From an uncultured Cryomorphaceae bacterium (GTDB lineage Bacteria > Bacteroidota > Bacteroidia > Flavobacteriales > Schleiferiaceae): a DNA stretch of 59,265 nt. Shown here piece by piece: positions 9,250 to 17,991 of this stretch. The notes under the pieces are model-generated. The model made no database searches. It saw only the letters and a list, made by a program, of their open reading frames with translations, and was not told where the DNA came from. Both the position numbers and the translations under genes were made by a program. Every line of letters begins with the position of its first letter. Positions within the stretch are counted from its first letter, which is position 1. The DNA lies in the NCBI GenBank assembly GCA_913049845.1, contig CAJWZE010000005.1:1-59265 (forward strand), given 5' to 3'.

Positions 9250-10403
9250 TAGAGTATAGAGGGTAGCGTTATTTTGAATGTAGAGCCTTGGTTCAATTGG
9301 CTATCTACTAAAGAGATGCTGCCATTGTGATATTCGCCTACAATACGTTTTGCCAAGCTCAGTCCTAATCCCCATCCTCTACTTTTGCTACTGTATCCGG
9401 GCTTGAAGATAGAACGTTGAATATTTGAGGGTATACCCTTACCTGAATCTTTGACAAAAATGAAAATATCAGTGCCATTCAATCGGGCTTCTACTTCTAT
9501 TGATCCCTTTCCTTCTAGCGCATCTGTCGCATTGGTGATGAGGTTTTCGAGGACCCACGATATGAGCTGAGGATTGTGTTTCGCTTGCAGGTCGCTGGCA
9601 ATTTTCGAGTTAAACGTCACATTTTTCCCAAGACGGTTCACTAGGTAATCTAAGCTACTTTCAATAGTATACGTGAGTTCGGTATGTGTCAATTCAGGTT
9701 GAGAACCAATCTTACTAAAGCGTTCCGTAATGGCCGTAAGTCTGTCCACATCGCGCTCCATTTCTCCAAAGGCTTCTTCCCCTGGATACTTGTCTTTGAG
9801 GTAAGCCATCCACCCGAGCATTGCGCTTAATGGAGTACCTATTTGGTGAGCCGTTTCTTTTGCCATACCTGTCCATACCTTGTTTTGCTCGCTCCTTCTG
9901 GCATTAGAAAAGGCCATGTAGCTGATGAGCATGTAAATGGAGATCACGCCCAGGAGTAATAATGGATAGAGTCGAAGCTTGGTAAGTAAGGACGAACCTT
10001 TATAGTAGAGGTAGTTTGTCTTACCGTCGAGGTAGGGGTTTTCTAAAACTTGACCGCTTTCTTTGAATTCTTCCAGTTTACGCTTTAGGTAGCGCTCTGG
10101 ATTAGACTCTGGTACATCTAAATTGCGGTGAGCAATGATTTTACCTTCGTCGTTTACAAGAATAACAGGAATGGTCTTGTTGTCTTGAATGATTTGGGAA
10201 TAGAAGGCTAGGTTGCTGTCATCTTCAGAAAGGAAAACAGTCTTTACTGCTTTGGCCCACAGCACAATCTTGCGCTCTTCTTCTGCTCGAAGTTCTTTGA
10301 TGAAGGTCTCTGTATAGAATAGCGATACTATACCAATGACTACACCGAAAGCAATCAGGGCTGCTTTCCACCATTGTTTACTTATATATACGTCCCATTT
10401 CAT
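9249..10403 (-). CDS. Membrane sensor histidine kinase, orphan
   Basis: 384-residue two-component sensor. Transmembrane helix 1 spans about residues 13-30 and helix 2 about 145-165; between them is a periplasmic domain of roughly 110 residues that senses an unknown signal. The cytoplasmic part has an H-box AHQIGTPLSAM with the phospho-accepting His, an N-box NLITNATDAL, and ATP-binding G boxes DSGKGIP and GWGLGLSLAKRI. No HAMP or PAS domain is obvious. There is no response-regulator gene beside it; it is coupled to hemW, so a link to heme or redox state is possible but only inferred. The gene is divergent from the glycosyltransferase at 10441. Confidence 0.9.
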   Translation of the reverse strand: MKWDVYISKQWWKAALIAFGVVIGIVSLFYTETFIKELRAEEERKIVLWAKAVKTVFLSEDDSNLAFYSQIIQDNKTIPVILVNDEGKIIAHRNLDVPESNPERYLKRKLEEFKESGQVLENPYLDGKTNYLYYKGSSLLTKLRLYPLLLLGVISIYMLISYMAFSNARRSEQNKVWTGMAKETAHQIGTPLSAMLGWMAYLKDKYPGEEAFGEMERDVDRLTAITERFSKIGSQPELTHTELTYTIESSLDYLVNRLGKNVTFNSKIASDLQAKHNPQLISWVLENLITNATDALEGKGSIEVEARLNGTDIFIFVKDSGKGIPSNIQRSIFKPGYSSKSRGWGLGLSLAKRIVGEYHNGSISLVDSQLNQGSTFKITLPSIL

Positions 10404-10428
10404 GCCTCTAATCTAGTGGTTTCTTTGC

Positions 10429-10436
10429 TACATTTG
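10429..10436 (+). promoter_or_regulatory. -7 box TACATTTG, four bases before the start of the 10441 gene
   Basis: Perfect TAnnTTTG box. Only TTTT separates it from the ATG at 10441, so transcription is predicted to begin at or within a few bases of the start codon (leaderless mRNA). No clear -33 element. Confidence 0.5.
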
Positions 10437-10440
10437 TTTT

Positions 10441-11163
10441 ATGCCAAAAAGCCTTGTTATAATTCCAACATACAACGAGATTGAAAACATCGAAAAGATG
10501 TTAGAAACCGTAATGAATCTGGAACGCGCTTTTGATGTTCTTATTGTTGACGACGGCTCTCCGGACGGTACTGCGGACTGTGTACGTAAGTTGATGGCCA
10601 AACACGAAGGACGAATTAACCTGCAGGAACGCATCAGCAAATTAGGTTTGGGAACGGCGTACATCCATGGTTTCAAATGGGCGCTTGCACGTGACTATGA
10701 GTATATTTTTGAGATGGACTGTGATTTCTCCCACAACCCTGAAGATCTCCCTCGACTTGAAGCAGCATGTATCGATGGTGCAGGAGTGGCTGTAGGGTCT
10801 CGGTATGTGACCGGCGTAAATGTTGTTAACTGGCCGATTAGTCGGGTATTATTGAGCTATTTCGCGAGCGTCTATGTTAGATTCATCACGGGAATGCCTA
10901 TCCAGGACGCTACCGCAGGTTTTAAGTGCTACCGTCGATCTACTTTGGAAGCCATTGACTTTAGCAAAATCCAATTCGTGGGATATGCCTTTCAAATTGA
11001 AATGAAGTTCACTGCATGGCGCAAGGGTATAGAAGTTGTTGAAGTGCCTGTCATCTTCACCGACCGTACGGAAGGAGAGAGTAAGATGTCAAGCGGCATC
11101 ATCAAAGAGGCCATTTTTGGCGTCATTAAATTGAAACTTAGAAGTCTAATCACCAGGGCTTAA
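10441..11163 (+). CDS. Polyprenol-phosphate mannosyltransferase-like family 2 glycosyltransferase
   Basis: 240-residue GT-A glycosyltransferase of the dolichol-phosphate mannose synthase (DPM1) type. It would transfer mannose from GDP-mannose to a polyprenyl phosphate at the cytoplasmic face of the inner membrane. Motifs: IIPTYNEIENI at the N-terminus, nucleotide-binding DDGSPDGT (37-44), metal-binding Asp pair in EMDCDFSHNPEDL (DCD at 93-95), and ATAGFKCYRR. There are no C-terminal membrane helices, as in the soluble DPM1 class. The lipid-linked sugar could feed protein O-glycosylation, which occurs in the periplasm of this phylum. pyrC follows 19 bases downstream. Confidence 0.88.
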   Translation: MPKSLVIIPTYNEIENIEKMLETVMNLERAFDVLIVDDGSPDGTADCVRKLMAKHEGRINLQERISKLGLGTAYIHGFKWALARDYEYIFEMDCDFSHNPEDLPRLEAACIDGAGVAVGSRYVTGVNVVNWPISRVLLSYFASVYVRFITGMPIQDATAGFKCYRRSTLEAIDFSKIQFVGYAFQIEMKFTAWRKGIEVVEVPVIFTDRTEGESKMSSGIIKEAIFGVIKLKLRSLITRA

Positions 11164-11182
11164 CCACTCCGAATAAACAAAT

Positions 11183-12526
11183 ATGTGTAAGTCTTATTTG
11201 ATTAAAGATGCCCGTATTGTCAATGAGGGCAAAGTAGTAGAAGGCGATGTGCTTATCGAAGCTGGGCGTATTACCAAGATAGATTCAAGCATCGGACCGA
11301 AATCTGCTAATGTCAACGTCATCGATGCTGAAGGAAAGTTTTTGATTCCGGGTATCATTGACGACCAAGTGCACTTCCGCGAGCCGGGTCTTACCCACAA
11401 GGGAGATTTGCGCTCTGAAAGCAGGGCTGCGGTGGCCGGCGGTATCACCAGCTTTATGGAGCAGCCGAATACCAAGCCGGCGGCAACGACCGTGGAGGAG
11501 CTAGAAAAGAAGTACCAGCGTGCCGCTCAGGTGAGTTTGGCGAATTACAGCTTCAATATGGGCGCTTCCAACGATAATTTGGAGGAGCTTAAGAAAGTGA
11601 GTAAACTCGACGTGGCGGCTATTAAAATTTTTATGGGTTCGTCTACGGGAAACATGCTCGTAGACCAGCAAAAAACCCTGGAAGGAATTTTCCAATTGGA
11701 CCACCAGCTCATCACCCACTGTGAGGACGAGCAGACCATTCGAATGAACCTAGATAAGGCGAAGCAGCATTACGGAGAAGATATTCCGATGTCGATGCAT
11801 CCGGTAATTCGCAGTGCAGAAGCCTGTTATTTGAGCTCAAGCGCGGCGGTAGAATTGGCCAAGAAATACAACTCTCGTTTGCACGTTTTTCATATTTCGA
11901 CAGCGAAGGAAACAGGGTTGTTCACTAATAAAATTCCATTGGAAGAGAAGCGTATCACCGCTGAGGTTTGTGTGCACCACCTTTGGTTTGATGACAGCCA
12001 CTACGAGAGTAAAGGCGCACACATCAAATGGAACCCGGCCGTAAAACAAACGAGCGATCGAGAAGGTCTTTGGAAGGCTCTTTTGGACGGTCGTTTGGAT
12101 GTGGTAGCAACCGATCATGCCCCTCACACGCTCGAGGAAAAGAGCAACAAGTATTTAAATGCTCCATCGGGAGGGCCTCTGGTACAGCACACTTTACCAG
12201 CAATGATGGAGTGTGTACATAACGGCATTTGGGATATTCAGACCATGGTAAAGAAGATGTGTCACAACCCGGCCATATTGTTCAGAATGCATGACCGTGG
12301 ACACATACGCGAAGGTTACCACGCCGACCTCGTGCTACTCGAGCCAAACCGGCCTTGGAAAGTCAATAAAGACAACATTCTTTACAAATGTAAATGGTCA
12401 CCGTTCGAGGGTACCACATTCAAGAGCAAAGTAACGCATACCTTTGTAAATGGTCATTTGGCCTTTAAAGAAGGTGTTTTTGACGACAGCCAGTTGGGTA
12501 AACGTTTACTATTTAACAGAGACTAA
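11183..12526 (+). CDS. pyrC: Dihydroorotase
   Basis: Amidohydrolase of 447 residues that closes carbamoyl-aspartate to dihydroorotate in pyrimidine synthesis (type I/class I family). Seen: IPGIIDDQVHFREPG at 55-69, the lysine expected to be carboxylated and bridge two metals (Lys148 in AIKIFMGSS), His179 in ITHCEDE, a later His in LHVFHIST, and the catalytic Asp in ATDHAPHT. In the usual HxH metal pair the first His is replaced: the sequence has Gln62-Val-His64. All other catalytic positions look intact, so I still call it dihydroorotase; a metal site altered in this way, or an allantoinase-like relative, cannot be fully excluded. It overlaps the DUF4296 gene by one base (TAATG). Confidence 0.88.
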   Translation: MCKSYLIKDARIVNEGKVVEGDVLIEAGRITKIDSSIGPKSANVNVIDAEGKFLIPGIIDDQVHFREPGLTHKGDLRSESRAAVAGGITSFMEQPNTKPAATTVEELEKKYQRAAQVSLANYSFNMGASNDNLEELKKVSKLDVAAIKIFMGSSTGNMLVDQQKTLEGIFQLDHQLITHCEDEQTIRMNLDKAKQHYGEDIPMSMHPVIRSAEACYLSSSAAVELAKKYNSRLHVFHISTAKETGLFTNKIPLEEKRITAEVCVHHLWFDDSHYESKGAHIKWNPAVKQTSDREGLWKALLDGRLDVVATDHAPHTLEEKSNKYLNAPSGGPLVQHTLPAMMECVHNGIWDIQTMVKKMCHNPAILFRMHDRGHIREGYHADLVLLEPNRPWKVNKDNILYKCKWSPFEGTTFKSKVTHTFVNGHLAFKEGVFDDSQLGKRLLFNRD

Positions 12527-12885
12527 TGAAAAATTGGATTTGGATACCACTTTTAACATTCACCGCTTGCGGCAGTAAGGAGGTACCTGTTCCAGAACAC
12601 GTGATATCGGAAAAGCAGATGGTTCCCATTCTTGTCGATGTCCATATTGTTGAAGGTGCAAGAAACGGCGTCTTAATTCTCGGAGACACCAACGACATAG
12701 AAGACTACTATGCAAAGGTTTACGAGAAGCACGGGATTACGGAGAATGATTTCAAGCGCAGCTTTAAGTTTTACAACAGCGAGCCGGAACTGTTCATACC
12801 TATATACGAAAAGGTGTTGGACTCATTGAAAATCAATGGAGCAGCCCTTGCTCGAAAAGGCACAGAATCAGATTACGAAGAATGA
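12526..12885 (+). CDS. DUF4296 lipoprotein
   Basis: 119-residue probable lipoprotein. A short N-terminal hydrophobic stretch ends with the lipobox-like TFTACGS, so the mature protein would start at Cys15 and be membrane anchored. The rest matches the DUF4296 pattern: an acidic segment MVPILVDVHIVEGA, then YYAKVYEKHGITENDFKRSFKFY and a helix with LDSL. Its role is unknown. Translation is coupled to pyrC upstream and to the DUF2141 gene downstream (4-base overlap), so all three share one transcript. Confidence 0.78.
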   Translation: MKNWIWIPLLTFTACGSKEVPVPEHVISEKQMVPILVDVHIVEGARNGVLILGDTNDIEDYYAKVYEKHGITENDFKRSFKFYNSEPELFIPIYEKVLDSLKINGAALARKGTESDYEE

Positions 12886-13301
12886 TGCGCGCTTTATTCG
12901 TTTTATTTCTGTTCTTGTTAGGTACTTTTACGTTCGGGCAATCCCACACTATAGAGATGTGCTTTTCGGATGCATCGCAATATCCAACGAGGGTTGCCTA
13001 TGAGGTTCAAAACGATAAAGGTATCATCTTAAAGCAAGGGTTTCTTGAGGTGGTAAGTGCTTCTGAGTATTGCGAAGTACTGCTCGCGGTGAGCAAAAAA
13101 TTTGCTGTACTTGTTTACGAGGACGCTAATAGAAATTCTCAAATGGACCGCGGCTGGTTCGCGCAGCCACTAGAAAAGTACGCCTTCAGCAATAATGCTT
13201 GGGCAACGCTTTCTAAGCCAGATCTTGAAGATATGCTCATATCAAGAACGGGCGCAAAAACGAGGGTGACACTTACCTTTAAATCAGTGACTGACTTTTA
13301 G
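12882..13301 (+). CDS. Secreted DUF2141-family protein
   Basis: 139 residues, with a signal peptide (MMRALFVLFLFLLGTFTFGQ) predicted to be cleaved after about residue 19. The body is a small beta-sandwich-type domain; the conserved DUF2141 stretch FAVLVYEDANRNSQMDRGWF followed by FSNNAW is recognisable, which in relatives contains acidic residues suited to calcium binding. The function is unknown. Two tandem ATG codons (12882 and 12885) could serve as the start. The gene overlaps the convergent esterase gene by four bases. Confidence 0.75.
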   Translation: MMRALFVLFLFLLGTFTFGQSHTIEMCFSDASQYPTRVAYEVQNDKGIILKQGFLEVVSASEYCEVLLAVSKKFAVLVYEDANRNSQMDRGWFAQPLEKYAFSNNAWATLSKPDLEDMLISRTGAKTRVTLTFKSVTDF

Positions 13302-14074
13302 AGTTGGTTTAAGAACGTAACGACACATTCAGCAAATGCTTCACGTGATTCCGCATGCACCCAATGGCCAGCGCCAGCGATGACATGTAGCTCGGCGTTC
13401 GGGAAATGCTCGTAAATCTTATCCTCATCATCATCAGTGATGTAGCCACTCTGCCCTCCGGCAACGAATAGAGTAGGTCCACCGAAATAGCCGTGATCGA
13501 GGGCTTTTCCAACATTGCTTAATTCCTTTTCTAATACTTCGAGATTGAATCGCCAAGCTAATTCCTCCTTGGTTTTCCAGTGAAGACTTTTCATGAAGAA
13601 TTGAATGATTCCACGGCTCGTCAATGTCTGGCTTAAGACCCCTTCGATGTCCTTGCGACTCTTGGTAGTAGCGAAATCTATGCTCTTCATCGCTGAGATA
13701 TACGCATCGTGATGCACCGGATAAAACTTCGGTGCAATGTCTACAACAATCACTGCATCGACTAGTTGTGGCTTCCGCACAGCGAAATTCATCACAGTCT
13801 TACCGCCCATGCTGTGTCCAAGAAGTACTACGTTTTCAAGATGATGATTGCTGATGTAGGCTTCAATATCGGCTGTCATCACATCGTAGTTGTGTTCGTT
13901 GTGATGTGGGCTTCGGCCGTGATTTCGTCCATCTACTGCGTGAACTTGCCAGCCTTTGGTAGCGAAGAATTTGGCGTGGGTCGTCCAATTATCGCCCATC
14001 CCAAAGAGTCCGTGTAGGATAATTATCGGCCGGCCTTCGCCATATACTTTTGAAAAGAGCGGTACTACTTCCAT
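13298..14074 (-). CDS. Alpha/beta-fold hydrolase (YbfF-like esterase)
   Basis: 258-residue serine hydrolase. The oxyanion-hole HG (21-22), the nucleophile elbow GHSMGG (Ser88) and a C-terminal His in GAGHWVHAE are all present; the acid is probably the Asp in the TDDDED region. This is the profile of the YbfF/PhaC-like short-chain acyl esterases; no specific substrate can be named. Its ATG overlaps the end of pdxJ by ten bases, so it is likely translated from the pdxJ transcript. Confidence 0.85.
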   Translation of the reverse strand: MEVVPLFSKVYGEGRPIIILHGLFGMGDNWTTHAKFFATKGWQVHAVDGRNHGRSPHHNEHNYDVMTADIEAYISNHHLENVVLLGHSMGGKTVMNFAVRKPQLVDAVIVVDIAPKFYPVHHDAYISAMKSIDFATTKSRKDIEGVLSQTLTSRGIIQFFMKSLHWKTKEELAWRFNLEVLEKELSNVGKALDHGYFGGPTLFVAGGQSGYITDDDEDKIYEHFPNAELHVIAGAGHWVHAESREAFAECVVTFLNQL

Positions 14075-14805
14075 GAAGAGGGGTTAAGGCAGTTGAGGTA
14101 TTGCCTAATGGTATTATGCAATCCAAGGTATAAGGCATCCGCAATAAGTGCATGACCTATGCTCACTTCATCGAGTAAGCCGTGCAATTGCTGACCGAAA
14201 TATGCCAGATTCTCTAGACTGAGGTCGTGACCAGCATTTACACCTAAGCCAATCGACTTTGCATATTTGGCAGAGTGCGCATAAGGCGCTATTGCATTCT
14301 CAAAATCCTTTTGGTATCCAACAGCGTAGTCTTCTGTGTAGAGTTCTATACGGTCAGCACCTACCTTCTTTGCACCATCAATGAAATCTAGATTGGTTTC
14401 AATGAACACACTCGTACGAATGCCTGCCGCCTTGAATGCGGCTATGACCTCAGTCAGGAGCGCTTGGTGTTTTATGGTGTCCCAACCGGCATTGGAAGTA
14501 AGCACATCTGGACTATCTGGAACTAAGGTTACTTGTGCGGGCTTATTGTCTAAAACGAGCTTGATAAATGCTTCATTTGGATACCCTTCAATATTGAATT
14601 CAGTTGTTATCGCCGTGGCCAATTCAGCTACATCGGCGTAGCGAATGTGCCGTTGGTCTGGTCGTGGGTGAACTGTAATTCCCTCTGCACCAAACTGTTC
14701 ACAATCCAGTGCTGTTTTTAGTACGTTAGGGATATCTCGGCCGCGCGCATTTCGTAAAGTCGCAATTTTGTTGATGTTTACGCTGAGTTTTGTGTGCTCG
14801 TTCAT
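14065..14805 (-). CDS. pdxJ: Pyridoxine 5'-phosphate synthase
   Basis: 246-residue TIM-barrel enzyme that condenses 1-deoxyxylulose 5-phosphate with 3-amino-2-oxopropyl phosphate to form pyridoxine phosphate, the last ring-forming step of the DXP-dependent vitamin B6 route. The start [20 protein letters not shown] at 14805 matches the family N-terminus; an upstream frame extension to 14865 lacks similarity and was rejected. Motifs seen: [13 protein letters not shown] (catalytic Glu/His region), [16 protein letters not shown], and GVNAGHDL near the C-terminus with the conserved His. A promoter box lies 5 bases before the ATG. It is divergent from the CBS-nadK unit and followed by the esterase. 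Confidence 0.95.
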   Translation of the reverse strand: MNEHTKLSVNINKIATLRNARGRDIPNVLKTALDCEQFGAEGITVHPRPDQRHIRYADVAELATAITTEFNIEGYPNEAFIKLVLDNKPAQVTLVPDSPDVLTSNAGWDTIKHQALLTEVIAAFKAAGIRTSVFIETNLDFIDGAKKVGADRIELYTEDYAVGYQKDFENAIAPYAHSAKYAKSIGLGVNAGHDLSLENLAYFGQQLHGLLDEVSIGHALIADALYLGLHNTIRQYLNCLNPSSWK

Positions 14806-14810
14806 GGGTA

Positions 14811-14818
14811 CAAAGCTA
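14811..14818 (-). promoter_or_regulatory. -7 box TAGCTTTG, five bases before pdxJ start
   Basis: Read on the minus strand the sequence is TAGCTTTG then GTACCC-type spacer of five bases and ATG. This predicts a leaderless or nearly leaderless pdxJ mRNA. Confidence 0.5.
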
Positions 14819-14829
14819 AAGAAAAGGCC

Positions 14830-14837
14830 TATGTTTG
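14830..14837 (+). promoter_or_regulatory. -7 box TATGTTTG, seven bases before the CBS-protein start
   Basis: Perfect TAnnTTTG box ending seven bases before the first of two tandem ATGs (14845, 14848). It lies back-to-back with the pdxJ promoter, 11 bases apart. Confidence 0.5.
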
Positions 14838-14844
14838 TCATAGA

Positions 14845-15510
14845 ATGATGAAACAATCCGTACATTTTGAATCCTTTGAGGCGCTGGCCCCAGAAACATC
14901 CTTAATAGAAGCCATTGATCGGATGGAAGAGATGAAGGTGAGTGACTTACCAGTCGTGAACGCTGAGGGCATTTACCTTGGTTTGGTGAGTGAAGATGCA
15001 TTGTTGGAATATGTCGACGAAAACGCGCCCGTAATTAAAGTTATAAACCCTTCCAATGCCCACTATGTTCTGCCCGATGCGCATCACTTCGACGTGCTTG
15101 CCATGGTTGTTCAGTACCGCTTGACTTCGCTGCCTATTGTTTCTGCAGATGGAACCTACCAGAGTGCATATTTACTGAGCGATGTTTTGGAGTTTTTTAG
15201 GAATACGCCCACATTGATGCAGCCCGGCGCATTGCTCACTATGAGTGTTGACCAGAGCCAATATTCCATCTTGACCATCGCAAATGCTGTAGAGCAAAAC
15301 GATGCCAAGTTGCTCGGGCTATGGCTGATTACTCCGGATTTAACATCAGAGGTCAAAATGATTCTCAAGCTAAACGTTGAACACAGTACACCCATCGTTC
15401 AAAGTCTCGAGCGCTATGATTACCGGTTAGACAGTATTACAGGAGATGCTAACTTTGAACTCGATTACAAAGAGCGTTTCAATCATCTAATGAATTATTT
15501 GAAGTATTAA
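14845..15510 (+). CDS. CBS domain-pair protein
   Basis: 221 residues, starting at the tandem ATG 14845/14848. It contains two CBS motifs (about residues 8-60, with [16 protein letters not shown], and 70-125, with [16 protein letters not shown]), the module that binds adenosine ligands such as AMP, ATP or SAM. A C-terminal ACT-like region follows (about residues 135-221, [20 protein letters not shown]). Such proteins usually regulate a partner. It overlaps nadK by one base (TAATG), and the partner or ligand may therefore concern NAD(P) or energy state; this is inference from position. Confidence 0.85.
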   Translation: MMKQSVHFESFEALAPETSLIEAIDRMEEMKVSDLPVVNAEGIYLGLVSEDALLEYVDENAPVIKVINPSNAHYVLPDAHHFDVLAMVVQYRLTSLPIVSADGTYQSAYLLSDVLEFFRNTPTLMQPGALLTMSVDQSQYSILTIANAVEQNDAKLLGLWLITPDLTSEVKMILKLNVEHSTPIVQSLERYDYRLDSITGDANFELDYKERFNHLMNYLKY

Positions 15511-16400
15511 TGAGGATCGCATTATTTGGCCCAGCGCCTAAGACTCAGAACCTCCCGTACATCGAGGTCGTTTTGGAGAAACTCATCGAAGAAAGTGTTC
15601 AGATTGGTGTATGTCGTCCTCTGAAAGACGCGGTCCAGCAGATGAAGGAGGAAGAATTCGCCGAGCTCGAATATGTCGTGTACGACAATGAAGAAGAATT
15701 GGACAACTTTGATCCAGATTTTCTCATCTCCTTAGGTGGCGACGGTACCATACTTGATGCTACTGTTTTAATCCAGAGTAAGGACATCCCAATTTTAGGT
15801 ATTAATATGGGCCGATTGGGTTTTTTGGCAAATGTTGCCAAAGGCAATATTGAAAGTTCGCTCGATGCCCTGTTCACTGGCAGATTCCAGTTGGATTTTA
15901 GGAGCCTACTTCAAGTACGTACCTCGTGTGGAAAGTTGATGAAGCCCAACTTCGCATTAAACGAAATCACATTGGCTCGTAAGGAAAGTACGAGTATGAT
16001 TACCGTGCATACCTACCTCAACGGCAATTACTTGAACAGCTACTGGGCCGATGGCCTCATTGTGGCAACACCTACGGGCTCTACGGGCTACAGCTTGAGC
16101 TGTGGTGGCCCTATTATTATGCCCAACAGTGATAATTTTGTGTTAACGCCCATTGCGCCTCACAATTTAACGATGCGTCCTTTCGTTATCAACGATAGTA
16201 ACACGTTGCGGATGCAGGTAGAAAGTCGTGAAAATGAATTTTTAGCCTCTTTGGACAGCCGTATTCACAGTTTCAATACGGATACTGAACTTTTGATTCA
16301 AAAAGCGGATTTCCGCATTGCTTTGGTACAAACAGAATTACAAGATTTTCCGTCCACTATGCGCAATAAGTTGAGCTGGGGACGCGATTACAGAAATTAA
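15510..16400 (+). CDS. nadK: NAD kinase
   Basis: 296-residue kinase making NADP+ from NAD+ and ATP. The GGDGT motif (76-80) that holds the catalytic Asp is present, as are the NE motif (LNEITLARKE) and the glycine-rich TPTGSTGYSLSCGGP. It has the usual bacterial length. It is embedded between the CBS protein and the DUF6089 barrel gene with one-base overlaps at both ends, so it is translated as part of the envelope-biogenesis transcript. Confidence 0.95.
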   Translation: MRIALFGPAPKTQNLPYIEVVLEKLIEESVQIGVCRPLKDAVQQMKEEEFAELEYVVYDNEEELDNFDPDFLISLGGDGTILDATVLIQSKDIPILGINMGRLGFLANVAKGNIESSLDALFTGRFQLDFRSLLQVRTSCGKLMKPNFALNEITLARKESTSMITVHTYLNGNYLNSYWADGLIVATPTGSTGYSLSCGGPIIMPNSDNFVLTPIAPHNLTMRPFVINDSNTLRMQVESRENEFLASLDSRIHSFNTDTELLIQKADFRIALVQTELQDFPSTMRNKLSWGRDYRN

Positions 16401-17224
16401 TGAAAAGAAGCGCTTATACACTTTTACTTCTGGTCGTTTCATGGACGGCAAGTGCGCAGTTCTACGAGGTTGGTCTTGGTGCAGGCGGCACACTCTTTCA
16501 CGGCGATGTTGGTGCTGTGGCCTTCAATGCGGAGGGAGCTTCAGGCTTCGTCCCGAACCAAAATTTCACGACGGTAACACTTCGTCGTCAGTTTAATTGG
16601 CATTGGAGTACACGCTTTAACTATACCAAAGGGAACATTGGCAGTAGCGACAGTTGGGCAAACGACGATTTTAAAATGGTCCGTAACATCGACTTCAGAA
16701 CAGCGGTTGATGAATTTGCCTTCCTCACCGAATTCAACTTTTGGCCGTATGGTACAGGGACTAAAAACAATCAAAGCTTTTACATTTTTAGTGGCCTGGG
16801 TTTAACAGTTTACAATCCGCAAGGGGAATACAACAATGATTGGGTCGATTTACGACCCTTGGGTACCGAAGGTCAGCAGACTGAACTTTCAGACCAACTT
16901 TTCTATGGAACAACCACTATTACTGTACCTATGGGTATGGGATATAGAAGATCCTTAGCTCGAGACTGGAGTATGACTGCAGAGATTGGCTGGCGACGTT
17001 ACGGGTCTGATTATATTGACGACACCTCAGGCGATTTTGTGAATGCTGTTGACCTCGCTGAGGAGCGCAATGCTGTGGCTGCCTACTTTGCAAATCCAGG
17101 AAATGTCCCCTACAGTAATGGATTGGCCAGAGGTAATGCTAATACAAAGGATTGGGCTATTTTTACAGGAGTAACCATTTTCTATAATCTAAGTCCTCGC
17201 CATGAACGCTGTAGCGGATTCTAA
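16400..17224 (+). CDS. DUF6089 outer-membrane beta-barrel protein
   Basis: 274 residues. Signal peptide MKRSAYTLLLLVVSWTASAQ with cleavage after Ala19-ish, then repeated amphipathic strands with aromatic girdle residues (FYEVGLGAGGTLFHGD, FNWHWSTRFNY, FYIFSGLGLTVYNP, WSMTAEIGWRRYG). This is the pattern of the small outer-membrane barrel family DUF6089. The function is unknown; its constant neighbours here (uppS, bamA) suggest a role in envelope assembly. The 3' end overlaps uppS by 23 bases, a longer overlap than elsewhere in the cluster. Confidence 0.85.
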   Translation: MKRSAYTLLLLVVSWTASAQFYEVGLGAGGTLFHGDVGAVAFNAEGASGFVPNQNFTTVTLRRQFNWHWSTRFNYTKGNIGSSDSWANDDFKMVRNIDFRTAVDEFAFLTEFNFWPYGTGTKNNQSFYIFSGLGLTVYNPQGEYNNDWVDLRPLGTEGQQTELSDQLFYGTTTITVPMGMGYRRSLARDWSMTAEIGWRRYGSDYIDDTSGDFVNAVDLAEERNAVAAYFANPGNVPYSNGLARGNANTKDWAIFTGVTIFYNLSPRHERCSGF

Positions 17225-17987
17225 AACGTACCGAGAGAATAGGCTAAAAGCAGGACTAGATCCTCACAACATGCCCAAACACATTGCTGTAATTATGGAC
17301 GGCAATGGACGTTGGGCCAAACAGCAGGGATTTATTACACGCGTTCGCGGGCACGAGGTAGGTGTTGAGGCATTGCGCCGAATTACGACCTCATCGGCGG
17401 AACTGGGTTTGAGATTCTTAACCGTTTATGCCTTTTCAACCGAAAATTGGAACCGACCAAAAACCGAAGTAGATGCCTTGATGAATATTCTGATGACGGC
17501 GCTAGAGAAGGAATTGCCGGTGCTTCAGAAGAATAATGTGCGTTTAAATGCTATTGGAAATATAGACTCGCTACCTGAAAAAGCAAATAAAAAGTTAATC
17601 TCTGTAATTAATGCTACATCCGGCAACGATGGGTTAACTTTGACACTTGCATTGAGCTACGGTTCGCAGGATGAAATGGTCCAAGCCATCCGTAAGGTAG
17701 CCCTAGAGGTAGCCGAAGGGAAATTGGATCCAGAGAGCATAACAGAGGAGCATGTGGAGAAACATTTGTTTACGGCAGGTATGCCGCATCCGGATCTTCT
17801 TGTGCGCACTTCGGGGGAGCAAAGGATAAGCAATTACCTGCTTTGGCAGCTTGCTTATGCGGAGTTTTACTTTACTCCAGTCTTGTGGCCTGACTTCGAT
17901 GCTGAGGGGTTGTACGAAGCCATCGCATCTTTTCAAAAAAGAGAGCGTCGCTTTGGACAAACTTCGGAACAGCTAACTGTGAAGTAA
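17202..17987 (+). CDS. uppS: Isoprenyl transferase (undecaprenyl diphosphate synthase)
   Basis: 261-residue cis-prenyltransferase that extends farnesyl diphosphate with isopentenyl diphosphate to give the C55 lipid carrier for peptidoglycan and O-antigen. It has the family signature HIAVIMDGNGRWAK with the catalytic Asp33, VYAFSTENWNRP, and the C-terminal DLLVRTSGEQRISNYLLWQ that binds the substrate diphosphates. The start lies inside the end of the DUF6089 gene; no later Met fits before HIAVIMDG apart from Met24, and the N-terminal 20 residues are of normal length for the family. bamA begins four bases after the stop. Confidence 0.95.
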   Translation: MNAVADSKTYRENRLKAGLDPHNMPKHIAVIMDGNGRWAKQQGFITRVRGHEVGVEALRRITTSSAELGLRFLTVYAFSTENWNRPKTEVDALMNILMTALEKELPVLQKNNVRLNAIGNIDSLPEKANKKLISVINATSGNDGLTLTLALSYGSQDEMVQAIRKVALEVAEGKLDPESITEEHVEKHLFTAGMPHPDLLVRTSGEQRISNYLLWQLAYAEFYFTPVLWPDFDAEGLYEAIASFQKRERRFGQTSEQLTVK

Positions 17988-17991
17988 GAAC

